This document shows, one piece after another, positions 34,239 to 42,004 of a stretch of 64,000 bases of DNA (positions within the stretch are counted from its first letter, which is position 1; every line of letters starts with the position of its first letter). Both the position numbers and the translations under genes were made by a program. Under the pieces are notes generated by a model. That model was not told the DNA's origin and made no database searches. It worked only from the letters and a program-made list of their open reading frames with translations. This DNA comes from Actinomadura hibisca NBRC 15177 (GTDB lineage Bacteria; Actinomycetota; Actinomycetes; Streptosporangiales; Streptosporangiaceae). The stretch spans positions 62,001-126,000 of the forward strand of contig NZ_BCRO01000018.1 in the NCBI RefSeq assembly GCF_001552635.1, written 5' to 3'.

Positions 34239-34658
34239 ATGGCTACTTCTGAACAGAATGCCCGGCAACGACTTATCGCTTTTACTGAGCACCTGCTTGA
34301 GCAGACCGAGAATGGGCGCATGACCTGGGAGTCTGCCAATGAAAGTGATACTATCTTCTCTTTTTCGGGTCCGAATTCTTCGGTAGTGATAAAGCCTGTT
34401 CGGGTTGATGATCGTAGCGGATATGAGCTGCAATTGCTCAATGAGCGTGGCGTAATTGTCAGCAATCTGAGAAGCGGTTGGTACGCCGATCGGGGGCTGC
34501 TGGGGACACAAGAGCCTGTAATGCGCCCACATTCTTGGAATGGCATTCTAGTTAGGTTGTACGAGGAAGCACGGAGAATAGCCTTGAATGTAGATTCGAT
34601 TATGGATGATCTCCTTGCAACGCTTGATGAACCTAATGGAAATGCAGACAGCTCTTGA
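34239..34658 (+). CDS. AT-rich cargo gene: small soluble protein of unknown function
   Basis: Protein of 139 residues with no recognised domain, no signal peptide and no membrane segment. It has an N-terminal helical part (QRLIAFTEHLLEQTENG), a central beta-rich part (IFSFSGPNSSVVIKPV, GYELQLLNERGVIV) and a C-terminal helix. The ATG at 34239 is chosen because GAGAGGG lies five bases upstream and it clears the preceding stop at 34228; an ATG at 34221 is possible. Low GC matches its partner, so the two look like one transferred unit. Confidence 0.72.
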   Translation: MATSEQNARQRLIAFTEHLLEQTENGRMTWESANESDTIFSFSGPNSSVVIKPVRVDDRSGYELQLLNERGVIVSNLRSGWYADRGLLGTQEPVMRPHSWNGILVRLYEEARRIALNVDSIMDDLLATLDEPNGNADSS

Positions 34659-34673
34659 TTACCTAGAGCTGGA

Positions 34674-34795
34674 CGGTTCCGGACTTGCGTGGGGGCGGGG
34701 CCTCGTAGCCTGGACCGGCGGACGGGCGGCACCTGCCTGCCCGCACTGGCCCGTCGCGAGGCCCCGCGCGGGGTCCCCGCGCAAGTCGGGAACCG
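34674..34795. repeat. Large imperfect inverted repeat, candidate replication or termination structure
   Basis: The left arm 34674-34705 (CGGTTCC, GACTTGCG, GGGG, CGGGGCCTCG) is complementary to the right arm 34757-34795 apart from single mismatches and a 9-nt insertion in the right arm that itself can form a CCCCGCGCGGGG hairpin. The spacer is 51 bp. It could be a replication origin of the excised circle or a terminator for the AT-rich cargo transcript. Confidence 0.5.
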
Positions 34796-34832
34796 GCCAG
34801 CGGCACCCGGCGTGGCCAGCTCGGCCCCGTGA

Positions 34833-35036
34833 GTGCGGCTGCCGCTTCATGCGGCCCGGCGACACCTTCGGCTCTTCGCGCCAGCCGACCGGCTTCCTGG
34901 GCCTGGCCGTCGCCGGCGCTCGGCAGAGGCGGCGGACAGGATCGCCGAGTCGGCGGCGCGTGCGGCCCGGTCTGCGGGCCGCCTTGAAGACGTACAGAAA
35001 GTTCTCACACAGCATCCGACGGCTGGTCGGTACTAG
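34833..35036 (+). pseudogene. Possible 3' remnant of a small gene
   Basis: The last 37 codons encode AEAADRIAESAARAARSAG followed by RLEDVQKVLTQHPTAGRY, a plausible helical protein tail. The upstream part of the frame is Arg/Pro-rich and unconvincing. It may be the end of a deleted gene. I recognise no family. Confidence 0.25.
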
Positions 35037-35046
35037 CGGCGCTTCT

Positions 35047-35760
35047 TCACTCGGTGGGCAGGGCGGTGAGTAGTTCGCCGAAGCTGTCGACTAGCGAGTC
35101 CAAGATGGCCTTACCTTTCTCAGCGGTCCCGAGAGAAGGTCGGCCAATCACACCGTTGCTCGTGTAGCCCTGCATCCCGAGCGTAAGGAGATGCCGCCGA
35201 TCGCCAGCAGTCCAGTCCGCACTCTCATAGCCATCACGAACGAGTTCGGGATGAGCGTGCAGGAGGATGGACGTCTCAATCTCGCCCGCGTGCATGTCAT
35301 CGTGCATCGTGGTCTCAAGTTGGCCCGCGCTTCGCGCCTGCTGCCAAGCAGTGCTTGACGGGAACAGCGCCATCAGTTCCCCGCGAGCGTTGGACTCCTG
35401 TACGACGTTGCTGAGCACGTAGTTGCCGCCGTGGCCGTTGACGAGAACGAGGGTCCGGATACCTGAACGGCGCACTGAGTCAGAGACATCGGTGATGAGT
35501 GCGTGCAGAGTCCGCGCTGAGATGCTCACGGTCCCCACCCACGCACTGTGTTCGTGAGAGCAGGAGATCGTGATGGGCGGAAGCGCCAGAACGGGGTAGC
35601 TCGCAGCGATCTCACTGCAGATCACTGAGGCGATCGCCGTATCAGTGATCAGGGGCAGGTAGGTGCCGTGTTGCTCGAAGCTGCCGACGGGCAGGATCGC
35701 GACATCGGCGGATCGGTCCTGTTCTTCCGGTGAGGTGGTGATCGGAAGAAGGTGGTTCAC
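35047..35760 (-). CDS. Creatininase-family hydrolase
   Basis: Metal-dependent amidohydrolase-type protein of 237 residues. Metal ligands are visible as Glu29, His31 and Asp40 in GSFEQHGTYLPLITD, with LVNGHGGN and MHAGEIETS further on; all are creatininase-family hallmarks (creatininase, MftE, FAPy deformylase). The GTG start at 35760 overlaps the stop of the XRE/TPR gene, so they are co-translated. True creatinine use is unlikely on an AICE; a nucleotide- or peptide-derived amide is possible. Confidence 0.82.
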   Translation of the reverse strand: MNHLLPITTSPEEQDRSADVAILPVGSFEQHGTYLPLITDTAIASVICSEIAASYPVLALPPITISCSHEHSAWVGTVSISARTLHALITDVSDSVRRSGIRTLVLVNGHGGNYVLSNVVQESNARGELMALFPSSTAWQQARSAGQLETTMHDDMHAGEIETSILLHAHPELVRDGYESADWTAGDRRHLLTLGMQGYTSNGVIGRPSLGTAEKGKAILDSLVDSFGELLTALPTE

Positions 35761-37022
35761 ACTAGTCCTTCCGGACGGCTGATCGTTGGTTCGGTGGTCT
35801 CCAGGAGGAGATCCAACCGACGGGTCAAGTCTCGCACGTCGACGTCCTGAGACCACGTGCTCAGCCTGGCACGCAAGCGCTTGAGCGGCAGCATGATCCT
35901 TGCAGAGCTGATGCCCTCCGATTCAGTGACAGCTTTCGCTGCGAGCTTGCATGCCTCCTGCTTGTCTCCCAGTTCGGTCAAGGCGACAGCAGTACGCGCG
36001 GTGCACAACACCCGGTCACGTCCTTGAGCTTGGTCAAGCCAGTCCGCCTGTGCTGCCGCGAAGACAGGGAGTGCTTCGCCGGGCTCGCCGAGCTTGAGCC
36101 AACCTGCGCCTGTCTCCATCTCCACGTAGGCCGGTGTGCAGTATGGCGCTCGGTCCGGCTCCTCTTGCGCGAGTCCTTCTGCCGCTGCTTCTCGGGCTGC
36201 GTCAGCACTGGCTCTGAAGGAGTCTCGTTCTCCCAGTGCTGCGAAGGCGTTGGCCTGTTGTCGTAGAGCCACAGCGCGAAGACGTGGCGTGAGCCGATCG
36301 GATTCAGCCAAAGCCGCGTTGGACAGCCCCAGAGCAGTGCCCGGTTGATCGCTATCTGAAGCGATATTGCTTTTGCGCATGAAGATGTACGAGTTGATGT
36401 GCGGATCGTTCAACTCTGCCGCATAATTGAAGGCTTTTTCAGTTAGGCGCATTGCGCAGTAGTAGTCACCTGAGTCCTGATAAAGCCAACCGCAGAACTC
36501 CATGAACTTGCTGGCGAAGCGCAGAACTTCTCTACGGCTGTCTCCGCGCGTCACAGCGCATAGGTGATCAATGAGGGGTAGGTGACCAAGAACTGCCGGG
36601 ACGACGTAACGAGGACCTACCAGAGCTTCCATCGCCAGGTGGGCGGACAGGACGGTCTTGAGGTTGTCCACCACAGTGAGTCCGGCGGCTGCCGGAAGGC
36701 TCTGTCTGGCTGGCAATGCTGGTGGTAGCAGTACGACTGCCCCCGAGGAAGCGAAGCCGAGATCATCGTCAGAAACTCGTAGGGTTTCCCTAAAGATGGC
36801 TCTTAGCCTTGCAGATACCGGCCGCTTGCCGTTCTCGAAGTACGAGATATAGGCGATCAAGGTCTTGGATGAGTAAGGCAACTCGCGCTCCTTGCCCATC
36901 TTGCGGGCGGTGGAGCGAAGTTCCACCTCGAACTCGCTTTGCGACCAGCCGCGACGTTCACGTGCTTGCCGCAAAGCCTTGCCTTGTAGTTCTCTGTGCT
37001 CAGGCGATGCAGTCATTGGCAT
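35757..37022 (-). CDS. XRE-type regulator with C-terminal TPR-like repeats
   Basis: Protein of 421 residues. Residues about 13-75 are a Cro/XRE helix-turn-helix with an insertion (ALRQARERRGWSQSEFEVEL, KTLIAYISYFENGKR). The remainder is helical repeats of the kind found in large actinomycete XRE-TPR regulators (RAVALRQQANAFAALGERD, TARTAVALTELGDKQEACK), a usual site for sensing a peptide or metabolite. It is divergent from the AICE core genes, with an AT-rich palindrome in the gap, and co-translated with the creatininase gene. Confidence 0.85.
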   Translation of the reverse strand: MPMTASPEHRELQGKALRQARERRGWSQSEFEVELRSTARKMGKERELPYSSKTLIAYISYFENGKRPVSARLRAIFRETLRVSDDDLGFASSGAVVLLPPALPARQSLPAAAGLTVVDNLKTVLSAHLAMEALVGPRYVVPAVLGHLPLIDHLCAVTRGDSRREVLRFASKFMEFCGWLYQDSGDYYCAMRLTEKAFNYAAELNDPHINSYIFMRKSNIASDSDQPGTALGLSNAALAESDRLTPRLRAVALRQQANAFAALGERDSFRASADAAREAAAEGLAQEEPDRAPYCTPAYVEMETGAGWLKLGEPGEALPVFAAAQADWLDQAQGRDRVLCTARTAVALTELGDKQEACKLAAKAVTESEGISSARIMLPLKRLRARLSTWSQDVDVRDLTRRLDLLLETTEPTISRPEGLV

Positions 37023-37091
37023 CTCGCAGTCGCTGGGAACAGGGCGGCACTGTCTCTAGGGTGCCCCATATCGTCCCTGTTCGGAAGCTAT

Positions 37092-37106
37092 TAACAAATC
37101 TTGTTA
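37092..37106. promoter_or_regulatory. Palindromic operator between the XRE gene and the AICE core
   Basis: TAACAA at 37092-37097 and TTGTTA at 37101-37106 are exact complements around ATC, in an AT-rich patch within the 199-bp divergent gap. It is a candidate binding site for the XRE/TPR regulator. Confidence 0.5.
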
Positions 37107-37221
37107 TGTGGCGGTTGCAAGCTGTGGGCTTTCGCCATCACTTCGCTTCGGCTGTTCTGGTGTCACGCAACGGGAAGCGCACCGAGAGGCGGTGCGGCCC
37201 GAGAGTGAAGGGAGAGCTTCT

Positions 37222-37542
37222 GTGAAGCTCATCGTGGACACCAGCACGAAGCAGGTCATGGTGTCGCGGGACCCGGTCGAGAAGGTCGACCAGAACGGGC
37301 GTCAGCGCACCGAGCGGGACACCGGCCGGCCGATGTGGTCGACGCAGGTGTTCGTCCAGGACGAGGACGGCGGCGAGGTCATCACCATCACCACGGCTGG
37401 AGAGAAGCCGAACGTGAGGGTGGGAGCGTTCGTCACCGTGTCCAGGCTGGAGGCCCTGCCGTGGGCGACCAACGGTCGTAACGGCGTGGCGTTCCGCGCG
37501 GTGGAGATCAAGACGGCCGCCGCTCCGGCGACCGCCAAGTGA
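37222..37542 (+). CDS. Conserved AICE protein of unknown function
   Basis: Protein of 106 residues, mostly beta strands by eye (MKLIVDTSTKQVMVS, TQVFVQDEDGGEVITITTAG, VRVGAFVTVSRLEAL), perhaps an OB-like fold. The GTG at 37222 follows GGGAGAG. It is the first gene of the rightward AICE core and such a gene is common just before the transfer genes in actinomycete elements. Single-strand binding or regulation is possible, but I do not recognise a defined family. Confidence 0.75.
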   Translation: MKLIVDTSTKQVMVSRDPVEKVDQNGRQRTERDTGRPMWSTQVFVQDEDGGEVITITTAGEKPNVRVGAFVTVSRLEALPWATNGRNGVAFRAVEIKTAAAPATAK

Positions 37543-37765
37543 TCGGGTACCCCTGCCCGCAGACCTGATGGTGTCTGGTTCCGGCGAGGTGTTCCGCCGG
37601 ACGGCATCTTCCTCACCCACCGGGGAGCAGTGGTTCTGACGCTCCCGTGACGCACGCGTGTGGCCCGTTCGCGGGCCGCACGGTCACTTTCCTTTCAGCC
37701 CTTGTCGATTCGATCCGAGGGCCGCTCCAACCCCCTGTTTCCTGCCCGCGCCATTCGGCGTGCGG

Positions 37766-37793
37766 CTTTCAGTGATCCCTGAAAGCGATCACT
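37766..37793. promoter_or_regulatory. Two overlapping inverted repeats before the transfer genes
   Basis: CTTTCAG (37766-37772) pairs with CTGAAAG (37779-37785), and AGTGATC (37771-37777) pairs with GATCACT (37787-37793). The interleaved palindromes lie 20 bp before the 37813 start in a 270-bp gap and may be a repressor site of the KorSA type controlling transfer. Confidence 0.45.
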
Positions 37794-37812
37794 CACTCTC
37801 CCGGAGGCTGCC

Positions 37813-38046
37813 ATGCAGTTCCACTACGTCATCACCGTCGCCTACCCCGAACGCGGTGGGGCCGTCACCGCCACCTACAACGGGCACTTCAAGCCCCGCC
37901 CCGGCATGACCCACAAGGACCTCTACGAGGCCGTCACCGCCTACGTCCGTTCGCGTCTGGGCGTCGGCCCGGCCGTGCAGCTCAACACCCTGTTCTTCAC
38001 GATCGCCCCCAACGAGGTGCCCGGCATCACCAACGCCGTGGCCTGA
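37813..38046 (+). CDS. Small conserved AICE protein
   Basis: Protein of 77 residues with strands then helix then strand (HYVITVAYPERGGAVTATYN, KDLYEAVTAYVRSRLG). CCGGAGG lies eight bases before the ATG. Similar short proteins stand just before the FtsK-type transfer genes in pSAM2-like elements. Its function is unknown. Confidence 0.7.
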   Translation: MQFHYVITVAYPERGGAVTATYNGHFKPRPGMTHKDLYEAVTAYVRSRLGVGPAVQLNTLFFTIAPNEVPGITNAVA

Positions 38047-38129
38047 TCACCCGCTGAACGCAGTGCGGGGCCAGGAGGTCTGCACCCTCCGGCCCCGCCT
38101 GTTCATCCCCCAACCAGGAAGGACAGAAC

Positions 38130-39107
38130 ATGTCCAAGCCTAACTCGCGTTCCTCGTTCGGTCGCTCGGCCGGACGGTCCACCTTCGGCCGCCGTGGCGG
38201 CACCGTCACCGTGATCGAGGACCGCGTGTCGCGGTCGTACGCGCGTACCGCCAAGGTCGCCTTCTACGTGGTGTCGCTGGTGGTGGGTCTGCTGGCCGCC
38301 ACCATCACCGCCTCCTACCTGCCGCCGGTGGCCGCTGTGCTGCTGGGCGTGCTCATCGGCGTCGTGGTCGGCCTGCTGGTCGCCGCGATCGTTGTCGCCT
38401 GGCCCGTGCTGCGGGTCCTGTGGTGGTGGTCCCCGGAGATCGGGGTCACCCTGGCCGCCGGATACGGCTGGGTGCTGCTGGCCACCCACACCAACCTGTT
38501 GGCTCGGCTGCTGGTGCTGGCCGTACTGGTCGGCGTCCCCGCCTCGATCCCCGCCGTCCGTAAGCGCATCATCGCGTTCGCCTGGTGCGCGGTCACCCGG
38601 CACCGGCTGCGGGTGTGCTTCAACGAGTTCATCATCACCAACCGCAGCGGCACGCTGCCGCTGATCCTGTGGGCCCGGCCCACTCCCACCGGTGAGCGTG
38701 TCTGGGCCTGGCTGCGGCCGGGGCTGTCGCTGCCGGAACTGCACTCCCGCCTCGACAAGATCGCTGTGACGTGCTGGGCGTCGGCCGTCACCGTCGAGGC
38801 CGCCTCCGACTCCAACGCCGCGCTGGTGCGCATCGACGTCAAGCGCCGCACCGTGCTGACCGGCACCATCGAAACACCGCTGCTCGGTCTGGTCGACGAC
38901 GGTACCCCCACCGCCGAGCGGGTGGTCCGGCCTGTTCCGACCGCCCTGGACCTGCCGGACGTCCCGGCCAGCAACGCCACCGCGGACCCGGGGCCGGTGG
39001 GCAACGGCACCCGGCCCAAGGCGGCCAAGCCCGCCAAGAACGGCAAGGAGCCTGCACCGGAACCGGCCGCCAAGGCCACCGGTGAGGACGTCAGCGACTG
39101 GATCTGA
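38130..39107 (+). CDS. AICE membrane protein, probable transfer partner of the FtsK-like ATPase
   Basis: Protein of 325 residues. The basic N-terminus is followed by about four membrane segments between residues 40 and 145 (VAFYVVSLVVGLLAATITAS, LGVLIGVVVGLLVAAIVVAW, WVLLATHTNLLARLLVLAVL). A soluble domain then contains FNEFIITNRSGTLPLILWARP and LPELHSRLDKIAVTCWA, the segment that precedes the motor in actinomycete FtsK/Tra proteins. It lies 104 bp before the ATPase gene, as if a membrane-anchored Tra had been divided in two. Confidence 0.75.
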   Translation: MSKPNSRSSFGRSAGRSTFGRRGGTVTVIEDRVSRSYARTAKVAFYVVSLVVGLLAATITASYLPPVAAVLLGVLIGVVVGLLVAAIVVAWPVLRVLWWWSPEIGVTLAAGYGWVLLATHTNLLARLLVLAVLVGVPASIPAVRKRIIAFAWCAVTRHRLRVCFNEFIITNRSGTLPLILWARPTPTGERVWAWLRPGLSLPELHSRLDKIAVTCWASAVTVEAASDSNAALVRIDVKRRTVLTGTIETPLLGLVDDGTPTAERVVRPVPTALDLPDVPASNATADPGPVGNGTRPKAAKPAKNGKEPAPEPAAKATGEDVSDWI

Positions 39108-39210
39108 TCCGCACCCGGACGGGCCGCTGACTCGACACCCATCCAGCGAGGTCGCGAGGCGATCCGTCATGGGTCCCTCGCGCCTCCTCCACCGAAAGGG
39201 GGCATCTGAC

Positions 39211-40065
39211 ATGCCCACCACCGCCGCGCCGGTCTCGGTACCGGTCGGCCCGAACCTGTCGATGTTCGACCCGGCCTTCCTGGGCCTGGACGAGTTCGGC
39301 GCACCGGTTCACATCCCGCTGGCCTACCGCCGCCTGCTGATCGCGGGCGAACCCGATGGCGGCAAGTCCAGCCTGATCAACACCGTCATGGCCCACATCG
39401 CGCTGTGCCGTGATGCCCGCCCGGTGCTGTTCGACGGCAAGCTCGTCGAACTGGGGCCCTGGGAGGACAGCGCCGACGAGTTCGTCGGCCCCGACATGGA
39501 CCACGCCATCACCACGCTGCGCCGCTTGCAGACGGTGATGAACAACCGCTACGCCTGGCTGCTGGCTCACGGTCGCCGCAAAGTGACGGCCGCCGATGGC
39601 CTTAAGGCGATCCCCTCGCTGTTCGACGAGATCGCCCTCTACGCCACTGTGCTGGGCACCAAGGCACAGCAGGACGAGTTCATCACCTTGTTCCGCGACC
39701 TGGTGGCCCGGGGCCGCGCGGCCGCGATGCCGGTCATCGCCGCCACCCAGCGCCCCAGCATCGACATCATCCCCAAGAGCCTGCGCGACCTGTTCGGCTA
39801 CCGCGCGGCCTTCCGCTGCACCTCCGCTGGCAGCAGCGACATCATCCTGGGCGACAACTGGTCGCACGCCGGATTCTGCGCCACCACCATCAAGCCCACC
39901 ATGCCGGGCGTCTGCTACCTCATCGCCGAAGGCGGCGTGCCCGCCCTGATGAAGGTCGCCTACCTCACCGATGCCCACATCGCCACGCTGGCCGACTACG
40001 CCGCGTGGGTCCGCACCGGTGATCGCACCAATCCCCATCCCGCCCCGGCGGTCCTGGCCGCCTGA
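39211..40065 (+). CDS. FtsK/SpoIIIE-type DNA translocase (TraSA-like)
   Basis: ATPase of 284 residues, close to the 306 residues of pSAM2 TraSA. Walker A is GEPDGGKSS, Walker B is SLFDEIALY, and ATQRPSIDIIPKSLRDLF is the FtsK motif after it. It has no membrane helix of its own. Proteins of this type pump double-stranded plasmid DNA between mycelia. AAAGGGGG lies about eight bases before the ATG at 39211. The upstream membrane protein is the likely anchor. Confidence 0.88.
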   Translation: MPTTAAPVSVPVGPNLSMFDPAFLGLDEFGAPVHIPLAYRRLLIAGEPDGGKSSLINTVMAHIALCRDARPVLFDGKLVELGPWEDSADEFVGPDMDHAITTLRRLQTVMNNRYAWLLAHGRRKVTAADGLKAIPSLFDEIALYATVLGTKAQQDEFITLFRDLVARGRAAAMPVIAATQRPSIDIIPKSLRDLFGYRAAFRCTSAGSSDIILGDNWSHAGFCATTIKPTMPGVCYLIAEGGVPALMKVAYLTDAHIATLADYAAWVRTGDRTNPHPAPAVLAA

Positions 40066-40079
40066 GAAGGGAGTCCCCA

Positions 40080-40388
40080 ATGTCCGCCAACAACCTCATC
40101 CTGATCACCGCCGACCCGCACGGGCGCGGCTACACCGCCGTGTGCCTGGGCTGCTTCGAGACCTGCGAGGCGGCCTGCGGCCGGTACGCCGACCTGACCG
40201 GCTGGACTCAAGAACACACCTGCCACCCCGACCGCGCCGCCGCCGTCTCCCGGCTGATCGGCGACCGCGTCGCCCGCTGCCTGTACTGCGGCTCCGACGA
40301 CGTCTTCGAGACCCGCGTCACCATCGACGACCGCACCGAGGAAATGGCGCTGCGCTGCGGCGCCTGTGAGGGGACGTGGGCCGCATGA
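40080..40388 (+). CDS. Small zinc-ribbon protein of the AICE
   Basis: Protein of 102 residues with paired cysteines (CLGCFETCEAAC, then CLYCGSDD and CGACEGTW), consistent with one or two zinc ribbons. It follows the FtsK-like gene by 14 bp and overlaps the next start (ATGA). Nucleic-acid binding is likely; its role is unknown. Confidence 0.72.
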   Translation: MSANNLILITADPHGRGYTAVCLGCFETCEAACGRYADLTGWTQEHTCHPDRAAAVSRLIGDRVARCLYCGSDDVFETRVTIDDRTEEMALRCGACEGTWAA

Positions 40389-40618
40389 CCGCCATCACCT
40401 ACACCGCCGAGACCCGCGCCGTGGTGGCGTGGCTGGAAGACGAGAACGGCGGCTACTACGCCACCCGCCGGTTCGGCTCGTGCATCGTCCAGCCGCTGCT
40501 GGCGGTGAAGTACGACGCCGACCTGTGCGACTGCGACGACATCGACTGCCCCGAGACCAACCACGGGATGCACGTCACCGCCGCCGACCACAACGACACC
40601 GCGAGGTGGTGGCTGTGA
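40385..40618 (+). CDS. Small Cys-containing AICE protein
   Basis: Protein of 77 residues with a Cys/Asp-rich centre (DLCDCDDIDCPETNHGMH) that could bind a metal. It starts by ATGA overlap and ends by GTGA overlap with its neighbours. No family recognised. Confidence 0.68.
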   Translation: MTAITYTAETRAVVAWLEDENGGYYATRRFGSCIVQPLLAVKYDADLCDCDDIDCPETNHGMHVTAADHNDTARWWL

Positions 40619-40953
40619 TCCACAAACGCTACCGGCGTGACGGCAAACCCGACTGGGCCCGGTGGGTCATGGAGTGCGACTCCTGCCAGCGCACCACCCA
40701 CATGTTCAGCCACGAGAACCCCGAATGGCTGGTCACCGCCAACCCCGACATGGCCATCTTCTGCCCGGCCTGCTTCAACGCCTGGGCAGACCACCTCATC
40801 GCCAGCACCCTGCGCTGCCCCGAATGCGACTACACCCACCTGCGGATGTGGGTCGCCGACCCCGGCGACCCGCCCGACGAGCGACACCCCAACTTCGCCG
40901 ACTGCGACCGCTGCGGCGCAATCGTCCTGATCGCCGAACCGCCCTCACTGTAG
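40615..40953 (+). CDS. Zinc-ribbon AICE protein
   Basis: Protein of 112 residues with four CxxC pairs (CDSC, CPAC, CPEC, CDRC), enough for two zinc ribbons. The GTG start overlaps the previous stop. Probably binds nucleic acid; function unknown. Confidence 0.7.
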   Translation: MIHKRYRRDGKPDWARWVMECDSCQRTTHMFSHENPEWLVTANPDMAIFCPACFNAWADHLIASTLRCPECDYTHLRMWVADPGDPPDERHPNFADCDRCGAIVLIAEPPSL

Positions 40954-41034
40954 CGACGGCCAGGGGCCGGCCCTCTCCGCCAAGAAAGCACCGGCCCCGG
41001 TCATCCATCCGCCTCAACCAAGGAAGTGGACGTC

Positions 41035-41475
41035 ATGCACGCTACCGACTACACGTGCGCCTCGACCACCGGACCGCGCATCCCCTCGCTGGACCGGCTG
41101 GTCCAGGGCGGCATGGTCTACCTGAAGTTCTACGACCCCACCGGCGACCGGTGGGGCATCCCCACCTACCCCTACCGCTGGGCCCCGGACGGCCTGCTCA
41201 CCACTCGTCAGCTCCGCCGCCAGAACTTGCGCCCCGGCGGTCAGGACGTCGCCGCCCAGATCATCTGGCGCAACGGTCGCCGCGTGGCCTACCTGTACCG
41301 CCGAGAGCTGGCCAAGCCCAAGCGCACCGCCACCCCGGCCCAGCTCGCCGCCATCGCCAAGGCCCTGCGGGCCCGCCGTACCTGCTCCTCGTGCGGCGTC
41401 GAGCAGGGCTACTACATCCCCCGCTCGCTGGGCGAGTGCCTCGACTGCGCCGAGCAGTCCGGGAGCCTGTCATGA
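41035..41475 (+). CDS. RRQRL-motif zinc-binding protein
   Basis: Protein of 146 residues. TRQLRRQNLRPGGQ is the RRQRL-type motif of a family widespread in actinomycete plasmids and AICEs. The C-terminal CSSCG and CLDC pairs form a zinc ribbon. AAGGA lies upstream of the ATG at 41035; the GTG at 41026 is too close to it. The stop overlaps the next ATG. Confidence 0.75.
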   Translation: MHATDYTCASTTGPRIPSLDRLVQGGMVYLKFYDPTGDRWGIPTYPYRWAPDGLLTTRQLRRQNLRPGGQDVAAQIIWRNGRRVAYLYRRELAKPKRTATPAQLAAIAKALRARRTCSSCGVEQGYYIPRSLGECLDCAEQSGSLS

Positions 41476-41768
41476 GCGAGAACACCGTCAACAACGCTTT
41501 GACGCCGAACCGGTCCCGGCGCGTGGTCGAGAACGACGAGTACGCCGCGTTCGTTCAGCGCGTCCTGCGCGCCTACAGCCGCCGCATCGCCTCCGGCGAC
41601 GTCGAATCCCTGGCCCTGCTGGCGAACCTGGCCACCGACCTGGACACCGCTCTGCACCAAGCCGTCACCGGACTGCGCGCCTACGGCTACTCCTGGGCCG
41701 AGATCGCCCGCCCCCTGGGCATCACCCGACAGGCCGCCCAACAGCGCTGGGGCGGTGAGGCCCGATGA
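41472..41768 (+). CDS. Small helix-turn-helix protein
   Basis: Protein of 98 residues. The C-terminal YGYSWAEIARPLGITRQAAQQRW is a sigma-70 region-4-like HTH, and the rest is helical. It is coupled to both neighbours by ATGA overlaps. It may regulate rep or transfer gene expression. Confidence 0.72.
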   Translation: MSENTVNNALTPNRSRRVVENDEYAAFVQRVLRAYSRRIASGDVESLALLANLATDLDTALHQAVTGLRAYGYSWAEIARPLGITRQAAQQRWGGEAR

Positions 41769-42004
41769 ACGGCTCTCACTGCGAGGTCTACAGCATCAAC
41801 GGGGATCGTGAGGACCGCTGCAACCGACCGGCCGCAGATCATCTGATGGTCACCTGCGTCCACGAGCACTTCTACCTCGACCCCTTCTGTGCTCAGCACA
41901 AGGCCGACTTCCTCGACGGGCGCGAGATCGCCTACTGCGATCTGTGCTGGATCGGCCCACAACCCCACCAGTGCCCGGCCGCGCTGCGCGAGGTGATCCG
42001 ATGA
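41765..42004 (+). CDS. Small Cys/His-rich AICE protein
   Basis: Protein of 79 residues with many potential metal ligands (CNRPAADHL, TCVHEHF, FCAQH, YCDLCW). Probably a zinc-binding adaptor. Coupled by ATGA overlaps on both sides. Confidence 0.68.
   Translation: MNGSHCEVYSINGDREDRCNRPAADHLMVTCVHEHFYLDPFCAQHKADFLDGREIAYCDLCWIGPQPHQCPAALREVIR

Larger units (their letters stand above)
34659..35046. other. Stretch without a clear gene inside the AICE
   Basis: This 388-bp stretch returns abruptly to high GC. It contains a large imperfect inverted repeat (listed separately) and, at its right end, a short plus-strand reading frame whose last 37 residues look protein-like. No complete gene is convincing. 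Confidence 0.6.

Noticed and set aside
34606..35073. A 155-codon plus-strand frame after the AT-rich genes
   Set aside because: Its translation is Arg/Gly/Pro-rich, it crosses the large inverted repeat and overlaps the end of the cargo gene, and it has no convincing start site.
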